DNA from: Lachnospiraceae bacterium FE2018 | Lineage (GTDB): Bacteria > Bacillota > Clostridia > Lachnospirales > Lachnospiraceae | Length of the DNA stretch: 64,000 bases | Assembly: GCA_000702845.1 (NCBI GenBank) | Contig: JNKK01000009.1 | Location: forward strand, 1 to 64,000 | Direction: 5' to 3' | In this document: in pieces, positions 45,182-53,083 of the stretch | How positions within the stretch are numbered: position 1 is the stretch's first letter | How the letters are laid out: each line of letters begins with the position of its first letter | The notes under the pieces: generated by a model | The model's database searches: none | What the model saw: the letters and a program-made list of their open reading frames with translations, nothing else | Told to the model about the DNA's origin: nothing | Translations under genes and position numbers: made by a program

Positions 45182-45823
45182 TTAAGCCTGCAGATTTCTC
45201 CGCAGCGCTTCTACCATTTTTGTGATACGTTCATTATCCATCTTCATGCTGACCGGATTTACGATCATGCGTGCAGAAAGCGGACAGACCTCCTCCAGAA
45301 CAGACAGTCCGTTTTCACGCAGTGTGCTGCCGGTCTCTACAATATCCATAATAACCTCCGACAGTCCGACGATCGGCGCCAGTTCAATCGACCCGTTCAG
45401 TTTGATCAGTTCAACCGTCTGATTTTTCTGGTTGTAGAAATAGTCCTTCGCGATATTCGGATATTTTGTCGCCACGCGAATCAGCTGGTTATGCTCCAGA
45501 TACTGCCGCGCGCTTTCCGGACCGCAGACACACATTCTGCATTTTCCGAAGCCGAGATCCAGCACTTCATGGACCTTGCGGTTTTCTTCCATAATGGTAT
45601 CTTTTCCGACAATCCCGATATCTGCGGCACCGTATTCAACATAGGTGGGCACATCCGGACCTTTTGAAAGGAAAAACCGCATCTTCAGATCTTCATTATA
45701 AAAAATCAGTTTTCTGGAACTCTTATCCTTCATTTCCTCGCAGGAGATTCCGATCCGTTCCAGCAGCGCAAGCGTCTGAAATGCAAGACGTCCTTTTGTC
45801 AGCGCAAATGTTAAATATCTCAT
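45182..45823 (-). CDS. hisG: ATP phosphoribosyltransferase, short form
   Basis: 213 residues, the short form without the C-terminal regulatory domain; it needs HisZ. Start LTFALTKGRL, EYGAADIGIVGKDTI, and IVETGSTLRENGL near the PRPP site. First step of histidine synthesis. It starts 14 bp after the hisZ stop. Confidence 0.97.
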   Translation of the reverse strand: MRYLTFALTKGRLAFQTLALLERIGISCEEMKDKSSRKLIFYNEDLKMRFFLSKGPDVPTYVEYGAADIGIVGKDTIMEENRKVHEVLDLGFGKCRMCVCGPESARQYLEHNQLIRVATKYPNIAKDYFYNQKNQTVELIKLNGSIELAPIVGLSEVIMDIVETGSTLRENGLSVLEEVCPLSARMIVNPVSMKMDNERITKMVEALRRNLQA

Positions 45824-45837
45824 CTTCCCATCCTCCG

Positions 45838-47079
45838 TCAGTCAACCGGAAGTTCTTTTACTTCTTTGGTCCGCAGATCAATTGCGTAGCGCTCCTGTTC
45901 CGAACGGAAATAGATAATACCGCCGAACTGATTGCGCTCGCCGTAAGCGCGGTAATCATCCAGTTCTCTGCCTGCGGCAAACCGGACACAGGCGACATCC
46001 ATACCTCTTTTCCTGTGCTCTTCCGCAAAGCAGATTGCCTCTGTCTCAAGATAATCCGGATAGAGAACCATCGTTTTAATATCTGCAATCGGCAGCTCAA
46101 TGTTCTGCCGTTCAATTGCCATCAGCAGCGCATCCACTTCCGTCGTAAAACCGACAGCTGCCGCTTTCGGTCCGAAGTGCTCTACCAGGTTATAGCGCCC
46201 GCCCTTGATAATCGCATCACCGGTTCCGTACGTGTATGCCCGGAATATTATGCCGGAATAGTAGCGGTACGCCGTCAGCATTCCGAGATCAAATGTAACA
46301 TAGTCTTCACAGCCATATGCCTCAAGGATCTCATAAATCCGTTCAAGTCTGTCACATGCATCACGTGCGCTGCGATTGCCTGTCAGCTTTCTGGCGCGGT
46401 CCAGAACACTGACATCTCCGTACAATTCCGGGATGCCGCAGAATGCCTTCTGCAGGTCCTCCCGCAGATTCAGCCCGGATACCAGATCCTGTACACCGAA
46501 TTTATTCTGGATGGTCAGAAGGTGACGCAGCTTTGTCTGGGTTTCTGCGTCCATTTCAGCCTCATTTGCCAGCGACTGAAAATAATCCACATGTCCGAGA
46601 CTTACCTGAAAATCCGGCAGGCCTGCATCCCTCATAACCGAGACAACCAGTGAAATCATCTCAGCATCTGCTTCCGGGCCTTCATCGCCGTACAGTTCGA
46701 CACCCATCTGCGTTTCTTCTTTCAGACGCCCCTGATAACTGCTGTTGTTCTGAAAAACCCGCCCGTGATAACAGAGACGGAGCGGACCCGGCTCTTCTGC
46801 AAAATACATCGATACAAGACGGGCAACAGAAGGTGTAAAGTCAGGCCGGAGGACCAGCATATTGCCGTCACGGTCAAAAAACCTGTACATTTCCTTCATG
46901 GGCGTCGTACCGATCTCACCGGAAAACACTTCCGAAAACTCAAAGGCCGGTGTTTCAACCGACTGATATCCGTAAGAGCGGAATTTCTTTTCGATCTTTC
47001 GCTCCAGGTACCGTTTCTTATCACACTCTCTTCCGAAAATATCTCTGACACCTTCCGGTGTATGAATCAGGTGGTTCAT
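45838..47079 (-). CDS. hisZ: ATP phosphoribosyltransferase regulatory subunit HisZ
   Basis: 413 residues. The ATG at 47077-47079 is chosen because AAGGAG lies 7 nt upstream; the ATG two codons earlier would be only 1 nt away. It is a class II synthetase-like fold (HTPEGVRDIFG, VETPAFEFSEVF, LRPDFTPSVARL, GGRYNLVEHFG) without tRNA-charging function. It complexes with short HisG and mediates histidine feedback. First gene of the his operon. Confidence 0.95.
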   Translation of the reverse strand: MNHLIHTPEGVRDIFGRECDKKRYLERKIEKKFRSYGYQSVETPAFEFSEVFSGEIGTTPMKEMYRFFDRDGNMLVLRPDFTPSVARLVSMYFAEEPGPLRLCYHGRVFQNNSSYQGRLKEETQMGVELYGDEGPEADAEMISLVVSVMRDAGLPDFQVSLGHVDYFQSLANEAEMDAETQTKLRHLLTIQNKFGVQDLVSGLNLREDLQKAFCGIPELYGDVSVLDRARKLTGNRSARDACDRLERIYEILEAYGCEDYVTFDLGMLTAYRYYSGIIFRAYTYGTGDAIIKGGRYNLVEHFGPKAAAVGFTTEVDALLMAIERQNIELPIADIKTMVLYPDYLETEAICFAEEHRKRGMDVACVRFAAGRELDDYRAYGERNQFGGIIYFRSEQERYAIDLRTKEVKELPVD

Positions 47080-47096
47080 GCTCATGCTCCTTCGCT

Positions 47097-47145
47097 TTAG
47101 CTTGCTAACACGCTACCATATTACCATGTTAAATTTTCATGTCAA
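47097..47145 (-). promoter_or_regulatory. his operon promoter with inverted repeat
   Basis: TTGACA (47140-47145), a 16-bp spacer and TAATAT (47118-47123) on the minus strand. A TTAGC-tt-GCTAA inverted repeat (47097-47108) lies about where transcription should start, so it is a candidate operator. There is no long leader and no His-rich peptide. Confidence 0.65.
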
Positions 47146-47156
47146 CCCTTTTTCTT

Positions 47157-47690
47157 TCACTCCCGCTCATTGAGATCCATCTGCAGACGTTCCAGATAAG
47201 GAATCTGTACGCCCCGCTTTGGTGAAAGGAACCAGGCGGGGTTCAGTTCTTCATAATGAAACCGCTTCGGTCCGCCTGCCGCGGCCCGCTCAAGAAACTG
47301 TTCCAGTTCTGACAGGCGCAGATAATAGAATGTATCTCGTGCTGAAAAATACAGCAGCAGAAATGCAACTCCCTGCTGTTTCTCAAACTGACGCATAAAA
47401 TCAATCTGATGCGGATGCACATTTGCAAGCGGAAAGGAATCAGCCTTGCATTCTTTTGCGTCAAAACAGACCGGTACGCCCTGCACTGCACCGATATAGT
47501 CCACCGTACTCTTCTGGTCGAAATATGCCAGCGTAATGTGCCGGCTCTCCTTATCGATTCGGATCGGGGTAATCGGTGTAGGTACTTTCTGGATCAGTGC
47601 CAGACCATTTGCGCGGTAGCTTTCATTGGTCATGTTAACCATTTCTTCCAGCAATGAGCCGCGCAGTCCGCGTGTTCCCCAGGTTCCCAT
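47157..47690 (-). CDS. recU: Holliday junction resolvase RecU
   Basis: 177 residues. STVDYIGAVQGVPVCFDAKE is the nuclease core (Asp and Glu-x-Lys-like ligands), with HPHQIDFM and FYYLRLSELEQFL after it. It cuts Holliday junctions in Firmicutes in place of RuvC. It is somewhat shorter at the N-terminus than B. subtilis RecU (206). Confidence 0.93.
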   Translation of the reverse strand: MGTWGTRGLRGSLLEEMVNMTNESYRANGLALIQKVPTPITPIRIDKESRHITLAYFDQKSTVDYIGAVQGVPVCFDAKECKADSFPLANVHPHQIDFMRQFEKQQGVAFLLLYFSARDTFYYLRLSELEQFLERAAAGGPKRFHYEELNPAWFLSPKRGVQIPYLERLQMDLNERE

Positions 47691-47704
47691 AGATTACGCT
47701 CCTT

Positions 47705-48310
47705 TTACGGATTTGTGTAATAGTCCATTCCGTGTTTCAGCATTCCGGTTTTGTTAAGCGGCCAGTATCGCAAAACCGCCTTGGCCAGTATCTTTTCTCT
47801 TTTGACAAAAGGATTATCCCAGTATCTGGAATCCTTGGAATGCAGCCGGTTATCTCCCAGCATAAAATAACAATTGTCCGGAACCGTCAGCGGATAGGAA
47901 AGAAACCCTTCTTCTGTCATTCCCGGCTCAGGACAGAAACTGTCCGTAAGCGGTTCCGCAGATCCGTTCACGTAAACATATCCGTCGTGAATATCAATTA
48001 CATCCCCCGGAAGTCCGATGACGCGTTTGATAAACAACTGGCTTTCATCATCCGGATACTTGAAAATCACGATATCATATCGTTCCGGTCCTTCCTCTTT
48101 GTAGGCCAGACGGCTTCCGAAAATCCGGTTGCCGACCATAATCGTATTCTGCATTGACTCGGATGGTATTTTGGCATTCAGCAATACAAACTTTTCAAGA
48201 AGAAATACGGCCAGAATAACGACTGCAACCATGATAATATCCCCGATCACTTCCCGCATCACTGAATGTTCCTTTATATTTGTATTGTTCTCTTTGTTTT
48301 TCTTTGTCAT
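47705..48310 (-). CDS. lepB: signal peptidase I
   Basis: 201 residues. One N-terminal membrane helix (about 25-42), the catalytic Ser in PSESMQNTI, the catalytic Lys in FIKRVIGLPGD, and GDNRLHSKDSRYWD. It cleaves Sec signal peptides. It is located between recU and an RluA-type gene. Confidence 0.96.
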   Translation of the reverse strand: MTKKNKENNTNIKEHSVMREVIGDIIMVAVVILAVFLLEKFVLLNAKIPSESMQNTIMVGNRIFGSRLAYKEEGPERYDIVIFKYPDDESQLFIKRVIGLPGDVIDIHDGYVYVNGSAEPLTDSFCPEPGMTEEGFLSYPLTVPDNCYFMLGDNRLHSKDSRYWDNPFVKREKILAKAVLRYWPLNKTGMLKHGMDYYTNP

Positions 48311-48332
48311 AAATGCCTCTTCCTGTTATTAC

Positions 48333-49385
48333 TCATTCTGATCGTTCCGGCAGTTTTTTCAGGACATCGACAATGTCCGGTTCTTTGCAAATCTTTTTCA
48401 GGTCATCCGGCAGCTGTGCAGTAATCATCTTTTTGCTGAGCTGATGAAACGGTGCCGTATTTTCCGGAAAACAAACCTTCCATGCGTGCAGATACGGCCG
48501 CTTCAGACCATACTGTTTCCGGAAGAACCGGTTCATTTCTTCCAGTCCGTACTTTCTGTCTCCGACCAGCGGATGGCCGATTGATGCCAGATGCGCGCGG
48601 ATCTGATGGGTTCTTCCCGTAATCAGCTCCACAAGAAGCAGTGTTGCCGATATTCCTTCATTCATATGAATAAGCGGTATGATCCTTGTCTTCACCGGCT
48701 GCAGATCTGCCGGCTTCTGCCGGTCGGGATTCATGAGCTGCTCCTTTCCGGCATCATTCGTTTCCGTAATGATCAAAGATTTATTTGTCTTTCTGTCCCG
48801 CTTCAGCCAGCCATCCAGCAGAACCGGTTCCGGGATTATTCCGGATACAAGTGCCAGGTAATATTTCCTGACCGCCCTTGTCCGGATCCACTCTGAAAGA
48901 GCCTGTGCAGCGGCCACATGTTTTGCCGCCAGGACAAGGCCGCTGGTATTCCGGTCCAGCCGGTTTGCAGGACCGACTTTATATAAATGAGGGTCTACAT
49001 CCTTCAGATATGCGCGAAGATATGCAACAAGCGAAAGATCTTCCGGCCGGCTCTGCTGCGAGAGCAGTCCGGCCGGTTTATTGACCGCAATCAGATCTTC
49101 ATCTTCATAGGCGATCCATTCTTCCGGCATAATCACAAGCGGATCTGACTGTTTCCCGGCTGTTTCTCCCATGAATTTCCGCAGTGTATCCTCGGCAAAA
49201 TAAATCTTCACAATATCAGAAGGCGCCAAGAGCTCTTTCCCGGTTGCTCTGGCGTCATTTAATACAATATTCTTTTTGCGGAGCATTTTATACAGGAATC
49301 CCGTTCCTGCCTCCGGCAGATACCGCTGCAGAAATTTATCCAGCCGCTGCCCTGCCTCCTGCCCTGAAATAATCAGTTCTCTCAT
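48333..49385 (-). CDS. RluA-family pseudouridine synthase
   Basis: 350 residues. N-terminal S4-like domain (GQEAGQRLDKFLQRYLPEA), catalytic Asp in NRLDRNTSGLVL, then LITGRTHQIRAHLASIGHPLVGDRKYG. It probably makes pseudouridine in 23S rRNA (RluC/RluD type); the exact site cannot be deduced. Inserts around residues 205-230 are less conserved. Confidence 0.93.
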   Translation of the reverse strand: MRELIISGQEAGQRLDKFLQRYLPEAGTGFLYKMLRKKNIVLNDARATGKELLAPSDIVKIYFAEDTLRKFMGETAGKQSDPLVIMPEEWIAYEDEDLIAVNKPAGLLSQQSRPEDLSLVAYLRAYLKDVDPHLYKVGPANRLDRNTSGLVLAAKHVAAAQALSEWIRTRAVRKYYLALVSGIIPEPVLLDGWLKRDRKTNKSLIITETNDAGKEQLMNPDRQKPADLQPVKTRIIPLIHMNEGISATLLLVELITGRTHQIRAHLASIGHPLVGDRKYGLEEMNRFFRKQYGLKRPYLHAWKVCFPENTAPFHQLSKKMITAQLPDDLKKICKEPDIVDVLKKLPERSE

Positions 49386-49417
49386 TCTTCTGCTCTTTCA
49401 GATGTGCTTCGCGTTTC

Positions 49418-49993
49418 TCACAGAGCAATTGCAAGCAAAGCGGTCCGCACCAGATAATCGGTTTCGGATTCCGGAAGATTCCTGCTGTTCAGAATTTCAA
49501 TCCGGGACAAAAACTGTTTTTTATTACTGCTGTCAAAAATCTTGACATTTCGTTTATTGCCGGATGCCCGCAGTGTTTTTGTAATATGTTCTTCGAAAAA
49601 ATGCAGTTCTGATGCGGATGTGTTCTCGTGCGTATATGCCAGTACCTGATCCGAATTGATCATAACAGCATCAAGATACAGGTTTTTTTCCCGCGTTGTC
49701 AGGAAAAGCTCATAAAGCATCTGCAGATTCCCCGAAGCAGCGCTGATCTCCTGATAGAGCTGTGCATCCATTGACGGACGCAGCCAGATCATAATCGCGC
49801 TGACTGCCGCCATAGCGGATGGAATCACACCTACCATGGCAATCACCGTATAAATGTTCCGCTTATCACCGTGATTCAGATATACACCGACAAAAAACAC
49901 TGCGAACGCAAGTGCAAAAAACAAAATCGTTTTGATCAGACGAACGCGTTTCTGACGCCGGATGTATCCGTATTCTCCTTTTTGTCCTCTCAT
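49418..49993 (-). CDS. conserved unknown membrane protein
   Basis: 191 residues from the ATG at 49991-49993, with AGGGTG 8 nt upstream. Starts MRGQKGEYGYIRRQK; two membrane helices at about 18-38 and 48-70 with a short loop. A soluble domain of about 120 residues follows. I recognise no domain. The N-terminal motif and the place beside coaD and rluA-type genes recur, to my memory, in Lachnospiraceae. No function can be given. Confidence 0.8.
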   Translation of the reverse strand: MRGQKGEYGYIRRQKRVRLIKTILFFALAFAVFFVGVYLNHGDKRNIYTVIAMVGVIPSAMAAVSAIMIWLRPSMDAQLYQEISAASGNLQMLYELFLTTREKNLYLDAVMINSDQVLAYTHENTSASELHFFEEHITKTLRASGNKRNVKIFDSSNKKQFLSRIEILNSRNLPESETDYLVRTALLAIAL

Positions 49994-50066
49994 AACACGC
50001 ACCCTGTCCCATACATTGAAAAAGCGCACCCGCATACAGCGGATGCGCTCCATAACAGCTTACTGA

Positions 50067-50714
50067 TCACGATTCCTCGTAGCCCTCTTCTTCAGAAACC
50101 CCTTCATCCGGCGCATCTTCGTACACCGGCTCATCCTGTACATCAAAATTTGCAGATGCAGCTACCTGCTGTTCCATCGGTGCCAGCTGCTGCTTATTCT
50201 CATTGACAACATCACGGTAATCACTGAGTACTGCAGAGAATTCATTAAAGGTAGTGGCTGCCTCTTCAAGCGTATTTGTCATGATCGCAGACAGATTGCT
50301 GAGCAGCTCGTCCGTATAAGAGATTGCGCTCATACGGATGTTTGCCGCATCCTGATCGGCATTATCAACAATTCCCTGCGCCTCTTCGTTAGCGGCACTG
50401 ATGGTAGCATTGGCTTGACCATATGCCTGCTTCATAATCTCTGTTTCGGAAATCATGTTCTGTGCCTGCTCCTGAGCCGCGCGGATAATCTGATCCGCCT
50501 TCTCCTGCGCATCAGCAAGAATCGCATCTTTATTGCCAATGATCTTCTGATAGCGCTTTATTTCATCAGGTGTTTTCAGACGAAGCTCGCGCAGAAGCTC
50601 TTCCAGTTCCTCTTTATTGACAATTATTTTTGTCGTGGAAAGCGGCTGATAACGACAGCTTTCTACGTATTCTTCAATTTCTTCAATGATCTGTTCTATT
50701 CTGCTGCTGCTCAT
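50067..50714 (-). CDS. DivIVA-like coiled-coil protein
   Basis: 215 residues from the ATG at 50712-50714 (AAGGAG upstream). Start SSRIEQIIEEIEEYVESC, then Lys/Glu-rich helix, then a long coiled coil (about 60-180) with Ala/Gln/Glu heptads, and an acidic C-terminal tail. It resembles F0F1 subunit b or DivIVA only in being coiled. Placed just downstream of coaD, a common place for such proteins in Clostridia. It may act in cell shape or division, but this is a guess. Confidence 0.75.
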   Translation of the reverse strand: MSSSRIEQIIEEIEEYVESCRYQPLSTTKIIVNKEELEELLRELRLKTPDEIKRYQKIIGNKDAILADAQEKADQIIRAAQEQAQNMISETEIMKQAYGQANATISAANEEAQGIVDNADQDAANIRMSAISYTDELLSNLSAIMTNTLEEAATTFNEFSAVLSDYRDVVNENKQQLAPMEQQVAASANFDVQDEPVYEDAPDEGVSEEEGYEES

Positions 50715-50736
50715 TCTTCTGATTCTCCTTATCGAT

Positions 50737-51216
50737 TTATCCAAGCTTCCGACGGATCTGCTCCTCTACGTAAGGCGGAACAAACTCCTTGATATTTCCT
50801 CCGAATTCAGCCACCTCGCGAACGGTTGTTGAACTCAGATAAGAGTACTGAAGCGAAGTATAAAGGAACGTCGTGTCGACCTCAGGGGCGAGTTTTCTGT
50901 TCGTCTGCGCCATCTGCAGTTCGAACTCAAAATCTGTAATCAGGCGAAGACCTCTGACAATAACGCCGGCATCCCATTTCCGTGCAAAATCAACAGACAG
51001 CCCGCTGAAATAATCGACGGTAACATTCTCAATATCTCTCGTTGTTTCCTCTAGTATCTTAACACGTTCATCTACAGAAAACAACGGAGATTTCGCAGAA
51101 TTATTTAAAACACCGATCACCACATGATCGAATAATTGTGCCGCTCTTTTGATGATATCAAGGTGTCCGTAAGTAACCGGATCAAAAGTTCCGGGATAGA
51201 CAGCAACATGCCGCAT
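50737..51216 (-). CDS. coaD: phosphopantetheine adenylyltransferase
   Basis: 159 residues. VYPGTFDPVTYGHLDIIKRA (T/HxGH nucleotide-transfer motif), RGLRLITDFEFELQMAQTNR, and SSTTVREVAEFGG. Fourth step of coenzyme A synthesis. Downstream of rsmD, the usual pairing. Confidence 0.97.
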   Translation of the reverse strand: MRHVAVYPGTFDPVTYGHLDIIKRAAQLFDHVVIGVLNNSAKSPLFSVDERVKILEETTRDIENVTVDYFSGLSVDFARKWDAGVIVRGLRLITDFEFELQMAQTNRKLAPEVDTTFLYTSLQYSYLSSTTVREVAEFGGNIKEFVPPYVEEQIRRKLG

Positions 51217-51277
51217 GTCTGTTTCTCCTTCGTTTCAGAAATATAAAATAATAGTAGACATTTATAAAACAGCCGTT

Positions 51278-51841
51278 TTACATTTTCTGTGCAGACCGCT
51301 TTAAAAACAGATGCTGATTTGTCTTGTAGTGTTTTTCTCTGTAAACAGTAAAGCCGGCTTCCTGTACAGAAGCAATGTCATAATGAAGCGATGTCTCAAG
51401 AACAAGAAGTGTGTCCTGATGAATACATGTAGAAAACGCCAGCCTTCGCAGAACCTCCAGCTCAAGGCCCTGTCCGTAAGGCGGATCCAGAAAGACCAGA
51501 TCAAACGGATCTTTCCCCTCACATACAGAAACAGCCGAAACAGCATCCATCTGCAGTACATCCGCATGCTCTGCAAGTTTTGTAAATGCAAGATTTTTGC
51601 GGATCACACCTGCGGCATTCCGGCTGCTATCGACAAAACAGCAGTACACAGCGCCGCGGCTCAGTGCTTCGATTCCGATTCCTCCGCTTCCTGCGAACAA
51701 ATCGAGAAATCTGCTGCCCGGTATTTCCGGCATCAGGATATTAAAAAGCGTTTCCTTGATCCGGTCTGTTGTCGGCCTCGTATCTTTCCCTGCCGGTGTC
51801 TGAAGCGGCATCGATCTGCATTTTCCTGCAATGACTCTCAT
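51278..51841 (-). CDS. rsmD: 16S rRNA (guanine966-N2)-methyltransferase
   Basis: 187 residues. RPTTDRIKETLFNIL, FLDLFAGSGGIGIEALSRGA (SAM site) and LVFLDPPYGQG (catalytic DPPY). It methylates G966 of 16S rRNA. The start overlaps the mgsA stop by four bases (ATGA). Confidence 0.96.
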   Translation of the reverse strand: MRVIAGKCRSMPLQTPAGKDTRPTTDRIKETLFNILMPEIPGSRFLDLFAGSGGIGIEALSRGAVYCCFVDSSRNAAGVIRKNLAFTKLAEHADVLQMDAVSAVSVCEGKDPFDLVFLDPPYGQGLELEVLRRLAFSTCIHQDTLLVLETSLHYDIASVQEAGFTVYREKHYKTNQHLFLKRSAQKM

Positions 51842-52245
51842 AAGGTACTTTCCCTTGAACTTTCCCGCCAGTCAAGATCTCCGCGGTCCAGCGCCATAAT
51901 CAGACATTCCGCAGTCGCAATATTGGTAGCTACAGGAATCGTATACTGGTCGCAGCATCGTACAATCCTGTCAACTTTCGGCTCCCCTTCTGCGATCATC
52001 TCGGGATTATAGAAAAAAATGACCATATCCATATCATTACGGGCGATCATTTCCGTAAACTGTTTGTCTCCGCCAAGTGTCCCGGCAAGAAATTTATGCA
52101 CTCTGAGGTTTGTGACATCCTCGATACGTCTGCCGGTTGTACCGGTCGCATACAGTTCATGCTTCTGTAAAATCCCTTTATAGGCGATACAAAAATCTTC
52201 GATCAGGCTTTTTTTACTGTTGTGCGCTATAATACCGATGTTCAT
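51838..52245 (-). CDS. mgsA: methylglyoxal synthase
   Basis: 135 residues. IGIIAHNSKKSLIEDF, LYATGTTGRRIED, GTLGGDKQFTEMI and MDMVIFFYNPEMI follow the E. coli enzyme well; the phosphate-binding TGTTG and the catalytic Asp in GGDKQ are present. It turns dihydroxyacetone phosphate into methylglyoxal, a bypass when phosphate is low. Coupled to rsmD. Confidence 0.95.
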   Translation of the reverse strand: MNIGIIAHNSKKSLIEDFCIAYKGILQKHELYATGTTGRRIEDVTNLRVHKFLAGTLGGDKQFTEMIARNDMDMVIFFYNPEMIAEGEPKVDRIVRCCDQYTIPVATNIATAECLIMALDRGDLDWRESSRESTL

Positions 52246-52370
52246 TCACCTGCTCCTCTCATAATTACATATTCCAAGAGCATTATAGCAAATTGACAGT
52301 ATTTTTTCAATTACAACATGTTTTTTTATGCTCTTTTTACAAATTCATGCACACTTTCATTTTTCGCACA

Positions 52371-52408
52371 AAAGACTGCCGGATCTGTTAATCGATCCGG
52401 CAGTCTTT
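52371..52408. terminator. bidirectional terminator
   Basis: AAAGACTGCCGGATC and GATCCGGCAGTCTTT with an 8-nt loop, after the DUF6465-like gene. Confidence 0.88.
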
Positions 52409-52445
52409 TGTGCTTTCAATCGCAGCAGCAGTTCTGTACTTTTGA

Positions 52446-52952
52446 TTAAATATCAAATGCGCCGAAAATGTTCTCGTTTACAACATAGTATGCCTTGGAC
52501 TCAGCAACATTCACGTAAACCTTGATATCTTTCAGATCAGCAGCTTTGTTCTTTTTCTCTTTCCAGATTTCTTTTACGCGGGTAACAAGACCTTCCGAAG
52601 AAACGCTCTTGTCGTTATACTGGATGTATACTGCGGATTCAACAGCTGCGGCCTTCTTCGCCGTCTTCTTCGCTGCAGCCTTTTTCGCCGGAGCCTTTGC
52701 TGCCTTCTTAGCAGTTGCGGTTGCTTTTGCAACTGTCTTCTTTGCAGCTGTCGTTGTCTTCTCTTCTGCTTTCTCAACTGCAGCCGTTACTTTTTCTGCA
52801 GTCTTCTTGACAGCTTCTTTTACCGGCTCTGCTTTTTTTGTCTCTGTCGCTTTTGTATCAGCAACTGCTTTTGTTGCGGTCGTTTTCACAGCACTCGCAG
52901 GTGTATTGGTTTCAGTCTTCGCTGTGGAAACAGTTTTCTTTACTTCTGCCAT
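52446..52952 (-). CDS. DUF6465-like protein with histone H1-like Ala/Lys region
   Basis: 168 residues. The first 100 are low complexity, rich in Ala, Lys and Thr (AAKKTVAKATATAKKAAKAP), like histone H1 tails. The last 65 form a small globular domain (SAVYIQYNDKSVSSEGLVTR, ... YYVVNENIFGAFDI). The C-terminal domain fits DUF6465, known from Clostridia with no assigned function. The basic region could bind nucleic acid. Single gene between mgsA and recG. Confidence 0.75.
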   Translation of the reverse strand: MAEVKKTVSTAKTETNTPASAVKTTATKAVADTKATETKKAEPVKEAVKKTAEKVTAAVEKAEEKTTTAAKKTVAKATATAKKAAKAPAKKAAAKKTAKKAAAVESAVYIQYNDKSVSSEGLVTRVKEIWKEKKNKAADLKDIKVYVNVAESKAYYVVNENIFGAFDI

Positions 52953-53083
52953 TTTTTACTTCCTCCTGAGCATAATGTAAAAACTGTACATTAAAATAAC
53001 AAACCTTGTCTATCATACCTTTTTCCTGATTCGTTTGCAAGTTCCAGTTGAATTTTTGTAATCTTGCACAATTGCAGGAGTAT

